Shown here piece after piece: positions 17,749 through 27,336 of a DNA stretch of 64,000 nucleotides. A program made the position numbers and the translations under genes. The stretch is from Opitutia bacterium (GTDB taxonomy: Bacteria > Verrucomicrobiota > Verrucomicrobiia > Opitutales > Opitutaceae). The stretch lies in assembly GCA_947467625.1 (NCBI GenBank), contig CANIJN010000003.1, positions 1 to 64,000 of the forward strand, given 5' to 3'. Numbering within the stretch: position 1 is the stretch's first letter; every line of letters begins with the position of its first letter. The notes under the pieces were generated by a model. That model was not told where the DNA came from. It did not search any database and worked only from the letters and a program-made list of their open reading frames with translations.

Positions 17749-20268
17749 ATGAAACGCAATCTCGCACTCTTCAGCGCGCTGATGGTGGCGCCTCTCGCCA
17801 CACTCCGAGCTGCGGACAAGCCGCCCCGGCCCATCTCCACTCTGATCGAGCAGAACTGCCTCGACTGCCATGACGGGGAGACCAAGAAGGGCGCGCTCGA
17901 TCTCACGGAGCTGACGTTTGATCTGACCGATCCGAAACGGATGGAGCGCTGGGTGCAGATATTTGACCGGGTGGAGAAAAAAGAGATGCCGCCTGCGAAC
18001 GAGGAAATGACCGCCGACGACAGGAAGGCGTTGCTGGCCGCCTTGGAATCCCCGTTGTATACGGCGAGCGCGGCCGCCACGGCGGAGAAGGGGCGCGGCC
18101 CCATGCGGCGGCTCAATCGCATCGAGTTCGAGCAAAACCTGCGTGACCTGCTGGAACTTCCGTATCTCGACATCCGCGACATGCTGCCGGCGGATCGCGA
18201 GTCGCATCACTTCGACAAGGTCGCGTCCACGCTGGACATCTCGCATGTGCAGCTCACGGCTTACCTGGATGCAACGGAGACGGCGTTGCGTCAGGCCATG
18301 GTGACGTCATCCGCGCCGCTGAAGTCGAAAAAGACGCGAGTGGTGGGTCGCCAAATCGGTCCGCGTGGTATCGTGGGTGGCGTGCAGTCGATGTTCTATG
18401 CGCGGGATGGCAAAGGCTTGGCGACACTGGACCAGCAAGCGGACGAAGTCGCAAAAGACAGGGACGATCCCAGCCTTGAGTTAGCCTTGTTCCGCTCGCC
18501 GGGATGGCCGTATGCGGTGTATCCGAAGAACATCATCGCCAGCGCCACGGGCGAGTATCGCGTGCGGTTCTCCGCGCAGTCGGTGCTGCAAACGGAGGGA
18601 TTGATTTTCAAGCCAGGCACGCGGCCCGTGCCCATGAATTTCCGCGCCCGCAAGCCCACGAACCACGACATTGCCGAGGACGTGCGCGCCACCGGCGGTG
18701 TCATCGACGTGCAACCCGGAGGCGGCGTGTATGAAACGACGGTCTATCTGCTCGCCGGCCAGACGATCGAGTATGGCCTGCTCGGCTTGCCGGCGCCGCA
18801 GATCGATGCGCAGGGCAAGGTGGGCTACTACCGTTATCCGCCCTTGCCAGAGGGTGGTCAGCCGGGCATCGCGTTTCAGTGGCTAGAAATGGAAGGCCCC
18901 ATCGCTCCGGCATCCTGGCCGCCCGCTTCGCATCGCGTGCTGTTTGATGATCTCGGTGCCGACGTGAGATCGGCCACGCCAACCGCGGACGCGAAACGAC
19001 TCCTGCGCCGCTTTATCGCCCGCGCCGCACGCGAGCCGGTGGCGGAAGACGCGATTCCGCCATTTGAAAAACTCGTGCTCGATGCCTTGCAGAACGGCGC
19101 GCCACTCGGCGAGGCGTTACTCGTCGGTTATCAGGCGTTCCTCAGCTCCAATCTGTTTCTGTATCTGCGCGAACCCCGGACGAAGGACGGTCATTTCGCC
19201 ATCGCCAACCGGCTCTCGCATTTCCTCACTGATTCGCGGCCCGATGGGGCGCTCGCAACGCTCGCGGCGCAAAAGAAGCTGCGCGATCCGGCCACGTTGC
19301 GTGCGGAAACGGACCGGCTCATCTCCAGCGCGGGCTTCGCGCGCTTCGTGAATCATTTCACCGACTGCTGGCTGAACCTGCGCGAACTTCGCCGCGATGA
19401 TCCCGACATCCGGCTTTATCCGGAATATCGGCTCGATGATTATCTCGTCGAATCGATGGGCCTGGAGACGCGCGCATTCTTCACTGCGATGCTGCGCGAG
19501 AATTTGCCCGCGACTTCGCTCATCCAGAGCGACTTCGCTTTCGTCAACGACCGCCTCGCGCGACACTACGGCCTGCCCGCGGTGAGCGGCGCGGCGCTGC
19601 GCCGGGTCGAATTGCCGAAGGGCAGTCCGTATGGCGGACTGCTCACCCAGGGCGCCATCTTGAAGGTATCCGCGAACGGCACCAGCACTTCGCCCGTGCT
19701 GCGCGGCGTGTGGATCATGGAGCGTCTCATCGGCGACCCACCACCGCCGCCGCCGCCCGGTGTGCCGGCCGTGGAGCCGGATATACGCGGAGCGAAAAGC
19801 ATCCGCGAACTTATCGCCCAGCACACGAACACGAAGACGTGCGCCAACTGCCACGCGAAGTTTGATCACGTCGGTCTCGCGCTCGAAAACTTCGACATCC
19901 TCGGCGCCTGGCGCACGCGTTATCGCGGCACGAGCGACGGCGAGCGCATCACCGGCATCGACCGCGCCGGCCACGATTTTGCCTTCACCCTCGCGGGCGC
20001 GGTCGATCCCAGCGGCAAATTTGCCGACGGCCGCACGTTTGCCGACATCCACGGCCTGAAAGCGATCTTCACCGCCAACCCGCGCAGACTCGCCCGGAAT
20101 CTCCTGCATCAGTTCGCGCTGTATGCCACCGGCACGCCCGTGCAATTCTCCGACCGTCGCGACATCGAGGAGCTGCTCGATGCGTGTGCGAAGGACGGCT
20201 ACCGCGTGCGCGATCTCGTGCATGCTCTCGTGCAAAGCCCAATCTTCCTCGGAAATCCAAAGCGATGA
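17749..20268 (+). CDS. Secreted PSD/cytochrome-like protein (DUF1587-DUF1592-DUF1588-DUF1585)
   Basis: 839 residues. Leader MKRNLALFSALMVAPLATLR is a diverged version of the shared cassette. A c-type heme motif CLDCH stands at residues 37-41 in an N-terminal planctomycete-type cytochrome domain. DUF1587 follows (RRLNRIEFEQNLRDLL), then a beta-rich middle, DUF1592 (NRLSHFLTDSRPDG onward), DUF1588 with a second CxxCH (CANCHAKFD) after a proline-rich PPPPPPPGVPAVEPDIRG loop, and DUF1585 (GLKAIFTANPRRLARNLLHQ). Biochemical function is unknown; two heme sites suggest periplasmic redox chemistry. It overlaps the DUF1552 gene by ATGA, the usual partnership for these families. Confidence 0.92.
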   Translation: MKRNLALFSALMVAPLATLRAADKPPRPISTLIEQNCLDCHDGETKKGALDLTELTFDLTDPKRMERWVQIFDRVEKKEMPPANEEMTADDRKALLAALESPLYTASAAATAEKGRGPMRRLNRIEFEQNLRDLLELPYLDIRDMLPADRESHHFDKVASTLDISHVQLTAYLDATETALRQAMVTSSAPLKSKKTRVVGRQIGPRGIVGGVQSMFYARDGKGLATLDQQADEVAKDRDDPSLELALFRSPGWPYAVYPKNIIASATGEYRVRFSAQSVLQTEGLIFKPGTRPVPMNFRARKPTNHDIAEDVRATGGVIDVQPGGGVYETTVYLLAGQTIEYGLLGLPAPQIDAQGKVGYYRYPPLPEGGQPGIAFQWLEMEGPIAPASWPPASHRVLFDDLGADVRSATPTADAKRLLRRFIARAAREPVAEDAIPPFEKLVLDALQNGAPLGEALLVGYQAFLSSNLFLYLREPRTKDGHFAIANRLSHFLTDSRPDGALATLAAQKKLRDPATLRAETDRLISSAGFARFVNHFTDCWLNLRELRRDDPDIRLYPEYRLDDYLVESMGLETRAFFTAMLRENLPATSLIQSDFAFVNDRLARHYGLPAVSGAALRRVELPKGSPYGGLLTQGAILKVSANGTSTSPVLRGVWIMERLIGDPPPPPPPGVPAVEPDIRGAKSIRELIAQHTNTKTCANCHAKFDHVGLALENFDILGAWRTRYRGTSDGERITGIDRAGHDFAFTLAGAVDPSGKFADGRTFADIHGLKAIFTANPRRLARNLLHQFALYATGTPVQFSDRRDIEELLDACAKDGYRVRDLVHALVQSPIFLGNPKR

Positions 20269-21575
20269 ACGCTCCCTACGTCTCCACCGCGTCATCCCAC
20301 ATTCCCCGCCGCACCTTCCTGCGCGGCATCGGCATCACGCTCGGGCTGCCGATGCTCGAATGCATGACACCCGTGTTTGCGCGGGCGGCGCAGTCGCCAC
20401 CGCCGAAGCGCATGCTGGTGATCGCAAACAACCTTGGCGTGCTGCCGAAAAATTTCTTCCCGGCGACAGCGGGCCGTGACTACGCGCTTTCCCCCTACCT
20501 TAGCCTGCTCGCCGACGTGCGGAACGAGTTCACAGTCTTCAGCGGCCTCTCGCATCCTGGCGTGACGGGTGGTCACAGCACGGACAATTGTTTCCTCACC
20601 GCCGCGCGCGGCGCGTTCAAGGCCGGATTCCGCAACAGCATCTCGCTCGATCAATACGCCGCCGAGAAGCTCGGTCAGGTGACGCGCTTCCCAACACTGA
20701 ATCTGGGTGTCAACATCGAGAAGGCCAACCGCAGCCTCTCGTGGACGCGCGATGGCGTGTTGTTGCCCGCCGAGGACAGCCCCGCCCAGCTCTACCGACG
20801 CATGTTCGTCCAGGGCGATGCCGCCGCGGTGCAACAGCAGCTTCACCGGCTCCGGCAACGCGGCAGTATTCTCGACGCCCTCACCGATGAAGCCGGCCGC
20901 TTCAGCCGCACCCTCGGCAGCACGGACCGAGACCGCCTCGATCAATACCTCACCTCCGTGCGCGAGGTAGAGCAGCGTCTGCAGACCGCGCGCGAATGGG
21001 AACAGCGCCCCAAGCCCACCACCACGCAACCCGCGCCGAGCGACATCAACGACAGCAAGCTCTTCTTCGAGAAGTTCGACCTCATGCTCAGCATGGCGCA
21101 ACTTGCCTTCGAATCCGACAGCACCCGCATCGTCACGCTGATGGTCGACGCCTTCAAAACCCCCGTATTCTCACTGCCAGGACAAAAGGCCACCACCGAG
21201 ACCTATCATAATCTCAGTCACCACGGGCAAAAGGAGGAAAAGGTGCAGCAACTTGAAGCTGCCGACCGCCAGCACATGGCCCTGTTGCGCCAACTCGTGG
21301 GCAACCTGGCCGTAAGAAGGGAAGGGGAGCAGCGCCTGCTCGATCGCACCATGGTCCTCTACGGCAGCAACCTCGGCGACGCCAACATCCACGACAATAC
21401 CAACCTTCCCATTTTCCTCGCCGGTGGCGGTCTCCCGCACGGCCAGCACCTTGCCTTCAAGCGCGACAACAACAAACCGCTTTGCAATCTTTTCGTCACC
21501 ATGCTGCAAAATCTGGGAATCGAGTCCGAGGCCTTCGCCAGCAGCTCGGGTGCGCTTACGCTGAAGTCCGCGTGA
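20265..21575 (+). CDS. Tat-exported DUF1552 (HXXSHH-domain) protein
   Basis: 436 residues from the ATG at 20265 that overlaps the upstream stop. A twin-arginine signal (PRRTFLRGIGITLGLPMLE) indicates folded export through Tat, often a sign of a cofactor or metal. The family-defining motif is present as HNLSHH. Later YGSNLGDAN and FLAGGGLPHGQHL blocks resemble the alkaline-phosphatase/sulfatase-like fold seen in the related DUF1501 group. No reaction is established. It is translationally coupled to the PSD protein at 17749 and is very similar to the protein at 53941. Confidence 0.92.
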   Translation: MNAPYVSTASSHIPRRTFLRGIGITLGLPMLECMTPVFARAAQSPPPKRMLVIANNLGVLPKNFFPATAGRDYALSPYLSLLADVRNEFTVFSGLSHPGVTGGHSTDNCFLTAARGAFKAGFRNSISLDQYAAEKLGQVTRFPTLNLGVNIEKANRSLSWTRDGVLLPAEDSPAQLYRRMFVQGDAAAVQQQLHRLRQRGSILDALTDEAGRFSRTLGSTDRDRLDQYLTSVREVEQRLQTAREWEQRPKPTTTQPAPSDINDSKLFFEKFDLMLSMAQLAFESDSTRIVTLMVDAFKTPVFSLPGQKATTETYHNLSHHGQKEEKVQQLEAADRQHMALLRQLVGNLAVRREGEQRLLDRTMVLYGSNLGDANIHDNTNLPIFLAGGGLPHGQHLAFKRDNNKPLCNLFVTMLQNLGIESEAFASSSGALTLKSA

Positions 21576-21597
21576 GAGTTTTCCCTCTCCCAATCCG

Positions 21598-22707
21598 ATG
21601 AAGGACCCCGCTCCCAAGACCTGTCGCTGGGCCATTCTCGGCGCCGCTTTTATCGCCCACAAAAACTGGCAGGCCATTCGCGACGCCGGCAACGCCACGC
21701 TGGTCGCCGTCGCCAGTCGGGATGTGCGACGGGCGCAGGCGTTTGTCGACGAGTGCCAGGCCCAGGTGCCGCATCCGGTCAAACCCGAGGCGCTTGGCAG
21801 CTACGAGCAGGTGCTCGCGCGACCGGACATCGATGCGGTTTATCTTCCCCTGCCGACCGGTCTGCGAAAGCAGTGGGTCATCCGAGCGGCGGAAGCCGGG
21901 AAGCACGTGCTCGTCGAAAAGCCCGCCGGCGGTGATGCCGCCGAGGTCGCCGAAATGATTGCCGCCTGCGAGCGGCATCGCGTGCAGTTCATGGATGGCG
22001 TGATGTTCATGCATGGGCGGCGTTTTCAGAAGCTGCGTGCGGTGCTCGACACTGAAGTGGGCAGTCTCCGCCACATCGCCAGTCAGTTCAGTTTCCTCAG
22101 TGATGCGGAGTTTTCGCGCACCAACATCCGCGCCCACGGCGCGCTCGAACCGCTCGGTTGCCTGGGCGACCTCGGCTGGTATTGCCTGCGCGTAACCCTG
22201 TGGGCGATGGGGGAGATCGCGCCGCTGCGCGTCACCGGACGGATCCACGCCGAGACCCAGCAAAGCGCCGCACCGCCCGTGCCGCTCGCTTTTTCCGGCA
22301 CGCTGGAATTTGCCGGTGGAGTCGGAGCCTCGTATCACTGCTCCTTCAATGCCATGAACGCCCAATGGGCTATCGTCAGCGGCACGAAGGGACTCCTCCA
22401 GATCTCCGACTTTGTCCTGCCGTTTTCTGGAACGCAGACGCGCTACAACCTCACGCGCTCCGAGTTCGCGATTAATGTTTGCCAGGCGGATTACCACGAG
22501 GGCCGACAGGCCGGGCAGATCGACGAACCGAGCAACAACGCCCCCGGTTCGCAGGAGTCTGCGCTGTTTGCCGACTTCTCGGACCTCGTGATCACCGGCC
22601 GACGTGATTCGCACTGGCCCCGGATCAGCCTGCTCACCCAGCAAGTCCTCGACGCCTGCTTGCGCTCGGCCCGCTGCGGCGGCGCGCCTGTGAGCGTCGA
22701 GTTCTGA
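21598..22707 (+). CDS. Gfo/Idh/MocA-family oxidoreductase
   Basis: 369 residues with no signal peptide. An N-terminal Rossmann fold (WAILGAAFIA, residues 11-20) binds NAD(P); VEKPAG at 106-111 carries the conserved EKP lysine (Lys108) of this family; the C-terminal half is an open-faced beta-sheet. Members oxidise or epimerise sugars, sugar acids and inositols. The first glycine of the usual GxGxxA is kept but the loop is shortened (GAAFIA). It starts 22 bases after the DUF1552 stop, so it probably shares its transcript; it would act in the cytoplasm on the imported sugar. The substrate cannot be told from sequence. Confidence 0.9.
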   Translation: MKDPAPKTCRWAILGAAFIAHKNWQAIRDAGNATLVAVASRDVRRAQAFVDECQAQVPHPVKPEALGSYEQVLARPDIDAVYLPLPTGLRKQWVIRAAEAGKHVLVEKPAGGDAAEVAEMIAACERHRVQFMDGVMFMHGRRFQKLRAVLDTEVGSLRHIASQFSFLSDAEFSRTNIRAHGALEPLGCLGDLGWYCLRVTLWAMGEIAPLRVTGRIHAETQQSAAPPVPLAFSGTLEFAGGVGASYHCSFNAMNAQWAIVSGTKGLLQISDFVLPFSGTQTRYNLTRSEFAINVCQADYHEGRQAGQIDEPSNNAPGSQESALFADFSDLVITGRRDSHWPRISLLTQQVLDACLRSARCGGAPVSVEF

Positions 22708-23515
22708 ATTTCACTCCATGCCTCGCCTCACCGCGCCGCGGCGCCCACCGTTCCCGCGCAAGCCCCGAATACCGGTGCTGAATCCGCCGAACCCCAGGGC
22801 AAGACCGGCGCCACGTCCGTCGCGTTCGGCTAACGGTCCGAGGGCATGACCAAGTGGGATGCCAAGTTTGTCCCACACGAGCGGCAAGAGCATCTATTCC
22901 ATTTGCAGCGGCTCGCCAACGGATCAAAGCGCTACGCCGCCGAGGCTGATTAGATGGGCCACGCTTTGATGCGAGACTTGATCCACAGGACCAAGTTGCC
23001 GACCACAGTCGTCGTTGGAGAGCAGGGCGGCATAAAAGACACGCATCCCTGGAAGGGCTGCACTGTTGTCCAAGCAGGCAGCTTCCAGACGATAAGTCCG
23101 GCGGATTGTCCTTGTGATTCTGCAGATGCTGCCCGCTGGCTCTGCGGTGGTTACTCGCTCGGTCTTGTGACGCGATTTACTGGAAACCAAGGTTTATATC
23201 GGCGAATGGCGCAGGGCCGCTTTTACTGACCATCGCCGGCACAGCTTTGCGCCCCATGGATGCACCCAATCCTTTTACACCGATTCTAATACCAACCGCG
23301 TGCGCGTGGCGCTGGACTGCAGTGATCGTTGTCAGCCCTGCTTTGAGCACCCCTGTGCAATCGACGAGTCCCGATCGCCATCTTCAGGACGGCCGGGGTT
23401 TCGAATCCGTTTCAAGTCGGTGGTGCGTTGGAACTCAGGGGCAGGCCGACACCCGCCGAATCCGAATTTGAAATCCACATTGAAGCACCCGACCAGTCCA
23501 TTCCCCCCGCTCGCC
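22708..23515. other. 808-base region without a supported gene
   Basis: Several short open frames occur (for example 22954-23229 on the plus strand), but none has a recognisable family, a ribosome-binding site or the base composition of a Verrucomicrobial gene. An ALDCSD fragment near 23300 faintly recalls integrase-type transposases but is too short to use. The region reads like decayed DNA between two gene blocks and may hold the promoter of the gene at 23516. Confidence 0.5.
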
Positions 23516-24787
23516 ATGAACATCCCCTCCCTCGACCGACGCCGCTTCCTCCAGACCCTCGGCGGCGCAGCGCTGACATTTCCCTGGTTCTCCCCGTTGG
23601 CCCTGCGCGGAGCGGAGGCGGTCAAGGCGCCAAGACGGCTGGTTTGCGTCGGCCTCGATTATGGTTTTCGCCCGGAGGCCTTCTTCCCAAAGGGAGAAGG
23701 CCCGGGATTTGAACTCACGCCGCTCCTGCAGCCCCTGCAGCGCTGGCAGCGTAAAATGACCGTGTTCTCCCAACTGGAGCACCCAGGTGTGCAGGGCGGC
23801 CATTACGGCGTGCATGCTTACCTGACCGGGGTGCGGCGCGAGCAGGCGAGCGGCTATCCGGACGGATGCGTTTCGCTCGACCAGCTGGTGGAGGAGCAAC
23901 TCGGAGGGCTGACGCGGTTTCCCTCCCTCTGCCTCGGCGTCGGCGGAGGTGATTCGATCACCTGGACCCGCGCCGGAATCGCGGTGCCCAAGCTCGATGA
24001 CCCCGGCGCCGCCTTCGATTTATTGTTCCGGCCCGGCGCCGCGAACACACAGCAGCGCCGGCGCGCGGAACTCGCCGAGAACGAGTCGGTGCTTGCCCTC
24101 ATGGCCCGCGATACGAAGCGGGTCAGTCCTCTACTGGACCGCTGGGACCGCGAGAAGCTCGACGAATTCATGGGAGCGGTGGGGGACTTCGAACGGTCCA
24201 ACGCCAACCAGCGCGCGTGGCTTGATCGCCCCATGCCTGTGACTGACGGCAAGCGACCCGCTTGGCAAAACAACGGCTGCCTCGACCGCGTGCGGGCTAC
24301 CTTTGATCTCGCGACCCTGGCGCTGCAGGCGGACGCCACCCGGATACTAACCTTGAATATCGGCGGATCGCTGCCCGTGACAAACATCCCCGGGATCAAT
24401 CGCGGTTATCACGATCTGTCGCACAGCGGCCAGGATCCCGAAAAACTGCGGCAGCTCGGGATCATCGAGTCGGCGCTGGTCGCCGAACTGGATCACTTCC
24501 TCTCCCGGCTCGATACGATGAAGGACATCGGCGGCGGCTCCCTGCTGGACAACACTACGGTGCTCTTCGGCAGCGGCATGGGCAATGCCAGTTCCCACGC
24601 GAATACCAATCTGCCTGTTCTCGTGGCCGGCGGCGGTTTCCGGCATGGGCGCCATCTTTACTTCCCGAAGCAGGGCCGCCAGCAGACGCCGCTCTGCAAC
24701 CTGTTCGTCACGCTCCTCCAACAAATGGGAATCGAGCGCGACCGCTTCGGCTCAAGTTCCGGCAACCTGAATCAGCTCCTCATGTGA
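23516..24787 (+). CDS. Tat-exported DUF1552 protein with altered HXXSHH motif
   Basis: 423 residues from the ATG at 23516, chosen because it places a Tat signal (DRRRFLQTLGGAALTFPWF) at the N-terminus; open frame upstream is not plausible protein. The sequence is a distant paralogue of 20265 and 53941. The signature reads HDLSHS instead of HxxSHH, so the last histidine is Ser. GSGMGNASSHANTN replaces the YGSNLGDAN block. Here the DUF1552 gene precedes its PSD partner (24784), the reverse of the other two pairs, and overlaps it by GTGA. Function is unknown; the substitution suggests altered metal binding or specificity. Confidence 0.9.
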   Translation: MNIPSLDRRRFLQTLGGAALTFPWFSPLALRGAEAVKAPRRLVCVGLDYGFRPEAFFPKGEGPGFELTPLLQPLQRWQRKMTVFSQLEHPGVQGGHYGVHAYLTGVRREQASGYPDGCVSLDQLVEEQLGGLTRFPSLCLGVGGGDSITWTRAGIAVPKLDDPGAAFDLLFRPGAANTQQRRRAELAENESVLALMARDTKRVSPLLDRWDREKLDEFMGAVGDFERSNANQRAWLDRPMPVTDGKRPAWQNNGCLDRVRATFDLATLALQADATRILTLNIGGSLPVTNIPGINRGYHDLSHSGQDPEKLRQLGIIESALVAELDHFLSRLDTMKDIGGGSLLDNTTVLFGSGMGNASSHANTNLPVLVAGGGFRHGRHLYFPKQGRQQTPLCNLFVTLLQQMGIERDRFGSSSGNLNQLLM

Positions 24788-27336
24788 TCGTGCGAACGAA
24801 CGCTCTCCTCATCCTGCTCGCGGCCGGTGGCACGCTCGGTGCCGCCGAGCATGCGCCCCTCCAACCCGACGCCTTCCTTGCGCGCTACTGCCTCGACTGC
24901 CATGGGGCCGAAAAGCACAAAGGCGACCGGAGGTTCGATAATTTGCCGCTGCAGATCGGATCCGAACTCGTCCTGGCCGAACGCTGGCGGGAAATCCTCG
25001 ATCAATTGCAGCTCGGCGAGATGCCGCCAGAGGATAAGCAGCAGCCCTCTGCCCCCGAACGGCTGGCCGTGATCAGATGGATTGAAGGTCAACTGACGGT
25101 CGCGCAAACCGCCGCGGCCTCGCAGGCCGGAAGCGTGGTGCATCGCCGGCTGAGCCGCGCCGAGTATCTCCACACCGTGCGGGACATGTTTGGATTCGAG
25201 GGCGACTTCGATCCCACGGTCCGTTTTCCCGCCGACGAGGAGAGCGATGGATTCCATAACATCGGTTCCGCCCTGCGCACCTCGCGCCACCACATCGAGG
25301 CCTACCTCGCGGCGGCCGATGCGGTGATAGATCAGGCCTATGACCTGGCGCACGTCAACGGAGCCCCGCCAGTGCGCACGTGGAGGGACACGCCGGAGTC
25401 CTGCGGAGACCTGAACCAAGCCTTCGGTCAGGGAGTCATCGCGGCCGAGAAAGCAGAAGGCCAGGCTTACATCCACTTGCGCCACGGTTTGCGCAATCAA
25501 GAGCTCATCTACGACAGTAAGATTTTCCTGAAGGATCTCCGGAGCACAGGCGTGCCGCACTCCGGATGGTACGAGATAGAAGTCGAGGCCACGGCCGCCA
25601 ACCGCCATCATCCCTATGGCGAAGAATTGATGCTCGGTCTGCTGAAAGCGTACTACCCGAACATGAAATCGTACTATGACGATTCGAAGCCGATGCAGCT
25701 CGGTGTGGGGCGACAGATCGAGGGGATGAAGGGTAACGCCTGGCGGCTGGTCCCTCCGAATATTCTCCAATCGCAAAATTTGCCGGACGACCGCTACACG
25801 ACGCTGCGCTTCCGTATCTGGCTCGACCATAATACGTTCCCCTACCTCTCCTGGCTCGACGGCCCCCCCAAGGGCACGGCGGGTAACTTCATTTCCACCA
25901 AACTTTATAAGTTCGACCCCGAAGTTCCCAAAATTGAGCAAAAGGTCTGGGAGAACCTCGCGCTGCGCCCCGAGCGGGACAAACTCTACACCCATCGCTA
26001 CCGGGGCCCCGAGGTCAGGCTCCGTTATTGGCAAATGACCGGGCCGCTGCAGCCGGCCAGCCCTCATGAGGCAGGGAAGCTGTTATTCAAAAGTATTCGA
26101 CCTGAAGCTACCAAAGTGGATTCGCAACGCCTCCGGGAGGAATTAAGCCGGCTCGCGACGCAATTCTTCCGCCGGGAAGTAAAGGTCGGGGAACTTATCC
26201 CGTATTACGAGATGCTGCAGCATGGCGTGGAGTCCGGGCTACGATACGCCGACGCCGTGAGGCCCGTACTAAAGGCGCTGCTGTGCTCGCCTGATTTTCT
26301 TTTTCTAAGCGAACCACAAACGCAGGCGGGTGCAATTACGCCGGGCCAGCTGGCCAATCGACTCTCTTATTTTCTAAACGCCGGACCGCCTGATCTGACC
26401 CTGCGCGAGCTGGCCGCCCGGGGCACCCTCGACGCGGCAGCGATCCGGCGTGAGACTGATCGCTTGTTGAATTCGCCCAAGTCCGAGCGTTTCCTGCGGC
26501 TCTTCACGCTGCAGTGGCTCGGACTGGAGCGGCTCGGCTCGATGCCACCTGGCAAGGAGACCTTTCCCTCCTACCACATTGATCGATTGGAGGACGCCAT
26601 GAAGGAAGAGACCTGGCGCTTTGTCGCGGAGCTGATCCGTACGAACCAGCCAGTGCAGTCGCTCGTTGAGGCAAACTTTACCTATGCGAACGCCGGACTC
26701 TCTCGGCTTTACGGTCTGCCCCCGATCGCCAGCGACACACTCGAGCGCGTCAATTTTCCGACCGGGTCGGGCCGCCGTGGACTGCTCGGGCACGCCAGCG
26801 TGCTGACCGTCACGGCGAACGGAGTCGAGACCTCTCCGGTGAAACGCGGCGTCTGGCTACTGGAAAAGATTTTGGGCACACCGCCTAGTCCACCGCCGCC
26901 CAACGTTCCGCCGATCGAGCCCGACATCCGCGGCGCAACTACGATTCGGCAGCAGCTCGAAAAGCACCGCTCCGTCGCGACGTGTGCCGACTGCCACGCC
27001 AAGATCGATCCGCTCGGGTATGCCTTGGAGGGATTTGATCCCATAGGCCGTCAGCGCGACCGCTATCCAAATGGCGCCGCGATCGACACAAGCGGATCCT
27101 ACCGCGGCCAGACCGTGAACGGTCCTGACGACATCCGGGCACTGCTGGCCCGCAATCCTGACCTCCTCGCCCGCAATTTCGCTCACCGCATGCTCACCTA
27201 TGCGCTGGGTCGCCAGCTTGGATTAGCAGACCAGGCGCCCCTGCGCTCGCTTCTATCCGATTGGAAGGACCGGCAATACGCGCTCCGGGATCTCGTCCAT
27301 TTGGTGGCAGCCAATGACTTGATGCAAAAACCATGA
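24784..27336 (+). CDS. Secreted PSD/cytochrome-like protein (DUF1587-DUF1592-DUF1588-DUF1585)
   Basis: 850 residues from the GTG at 24784, which overlaps the upstream stop. Leader LLILLAAGGTLGAAE is unrelated to the cassette leader of the first block. Heme motif CLDCH is at residues 36-40. DUF1587-like RRLSRAEYLHTVRDMFGFEG follows, then a long insert in the middle (about residues 170-430) that differs from the copies at 17749 and 50522, then DUF1592 (NRLSYFLNAGPPD), DUF1588 with CADCHAKIDPLGYALEGFD, and DUF1585. It represents a separate branch of the family and pairs with the variant DUF1552 protein. Likely a periplasmic heme protein; reaction unknown. The stop overlaps the GH28-like gene start by ATGA. 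Confidence 0.9.
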   Translation: MIVRTNALLILLAAGGTLGAAEHAPLQPDAFLARYCLDCHGAEKHKGDRRFDNLPLQIGSELVLAERWREILDQLQLGEMPPEDKQQPSAPERLAVIRWIEGQLTVAQTAAASQAGSVVHRRLSRAEYLHTVRDMFGFEGDFDPTVRFPADEESDGFHNIGSALRTSRHHIEAYLAAADAVIDQAYDLAHVNGAPPVRTWRDTPESCGDLNQAFGQGVIAAEKAEGQAYIHLRHGLRNQELIYDSKIFLKDLRSTGVPHSGWYEIEVEATAANRHHPYGEELMLGLLKAYYPNMKSYYDDSKPMQLGVGRQIEGMKGNAWRLVPPNILQSQNLPDDRYTTLRFRIWLDHNTFPYLSWLDGPPKGTAGNFISTKLYKFDPEVPKIEQKVWENLALRPERDKLYTHRYRGPEVRLRYWQMTGPLQPASPHEAGKLLFKSIRPEATKVDSQRLREELSRLATQFFRREVKVGELIPYYEMLQHGVESGLRYADAVRPVLKALLCSPDFLFLSEPQTQAGAITPGQLANRLSYFLNAGPPDLTLRELAARGTLDAAAIRRETDRLLNSPKSERFLRLFTLQWLGLERLGSMPPGKETFPSYHIDRLEDAMKEETWRFVAELIRTNQPVQSLVEANFTYANAGLSRLYGLPPIASDTLERVNFPTGSGRRGLLGHASVLTVTANGVETSPVKRGVWLLEKILGTPPSPPPPNVPPIEPDIRGATTIRQQLEKHRSVATCADCHAKIDPLGYALEGFDPIGRQRDRYPNGAAIDTSGSYRGQTVNGPDDIRALLARNPDLLARNFAHRMLTYALGRQLGLADQAPLRSLLSDWKDRQYALRDLVHLVAANDLMQKP

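Noticed and set aside
22954-23229. A 91-codon plus-strand frame in the gene-free region
   Set aside because: No family, no ribosome-binding site and no protein-like composition; kept as part of an unassigned stretch.
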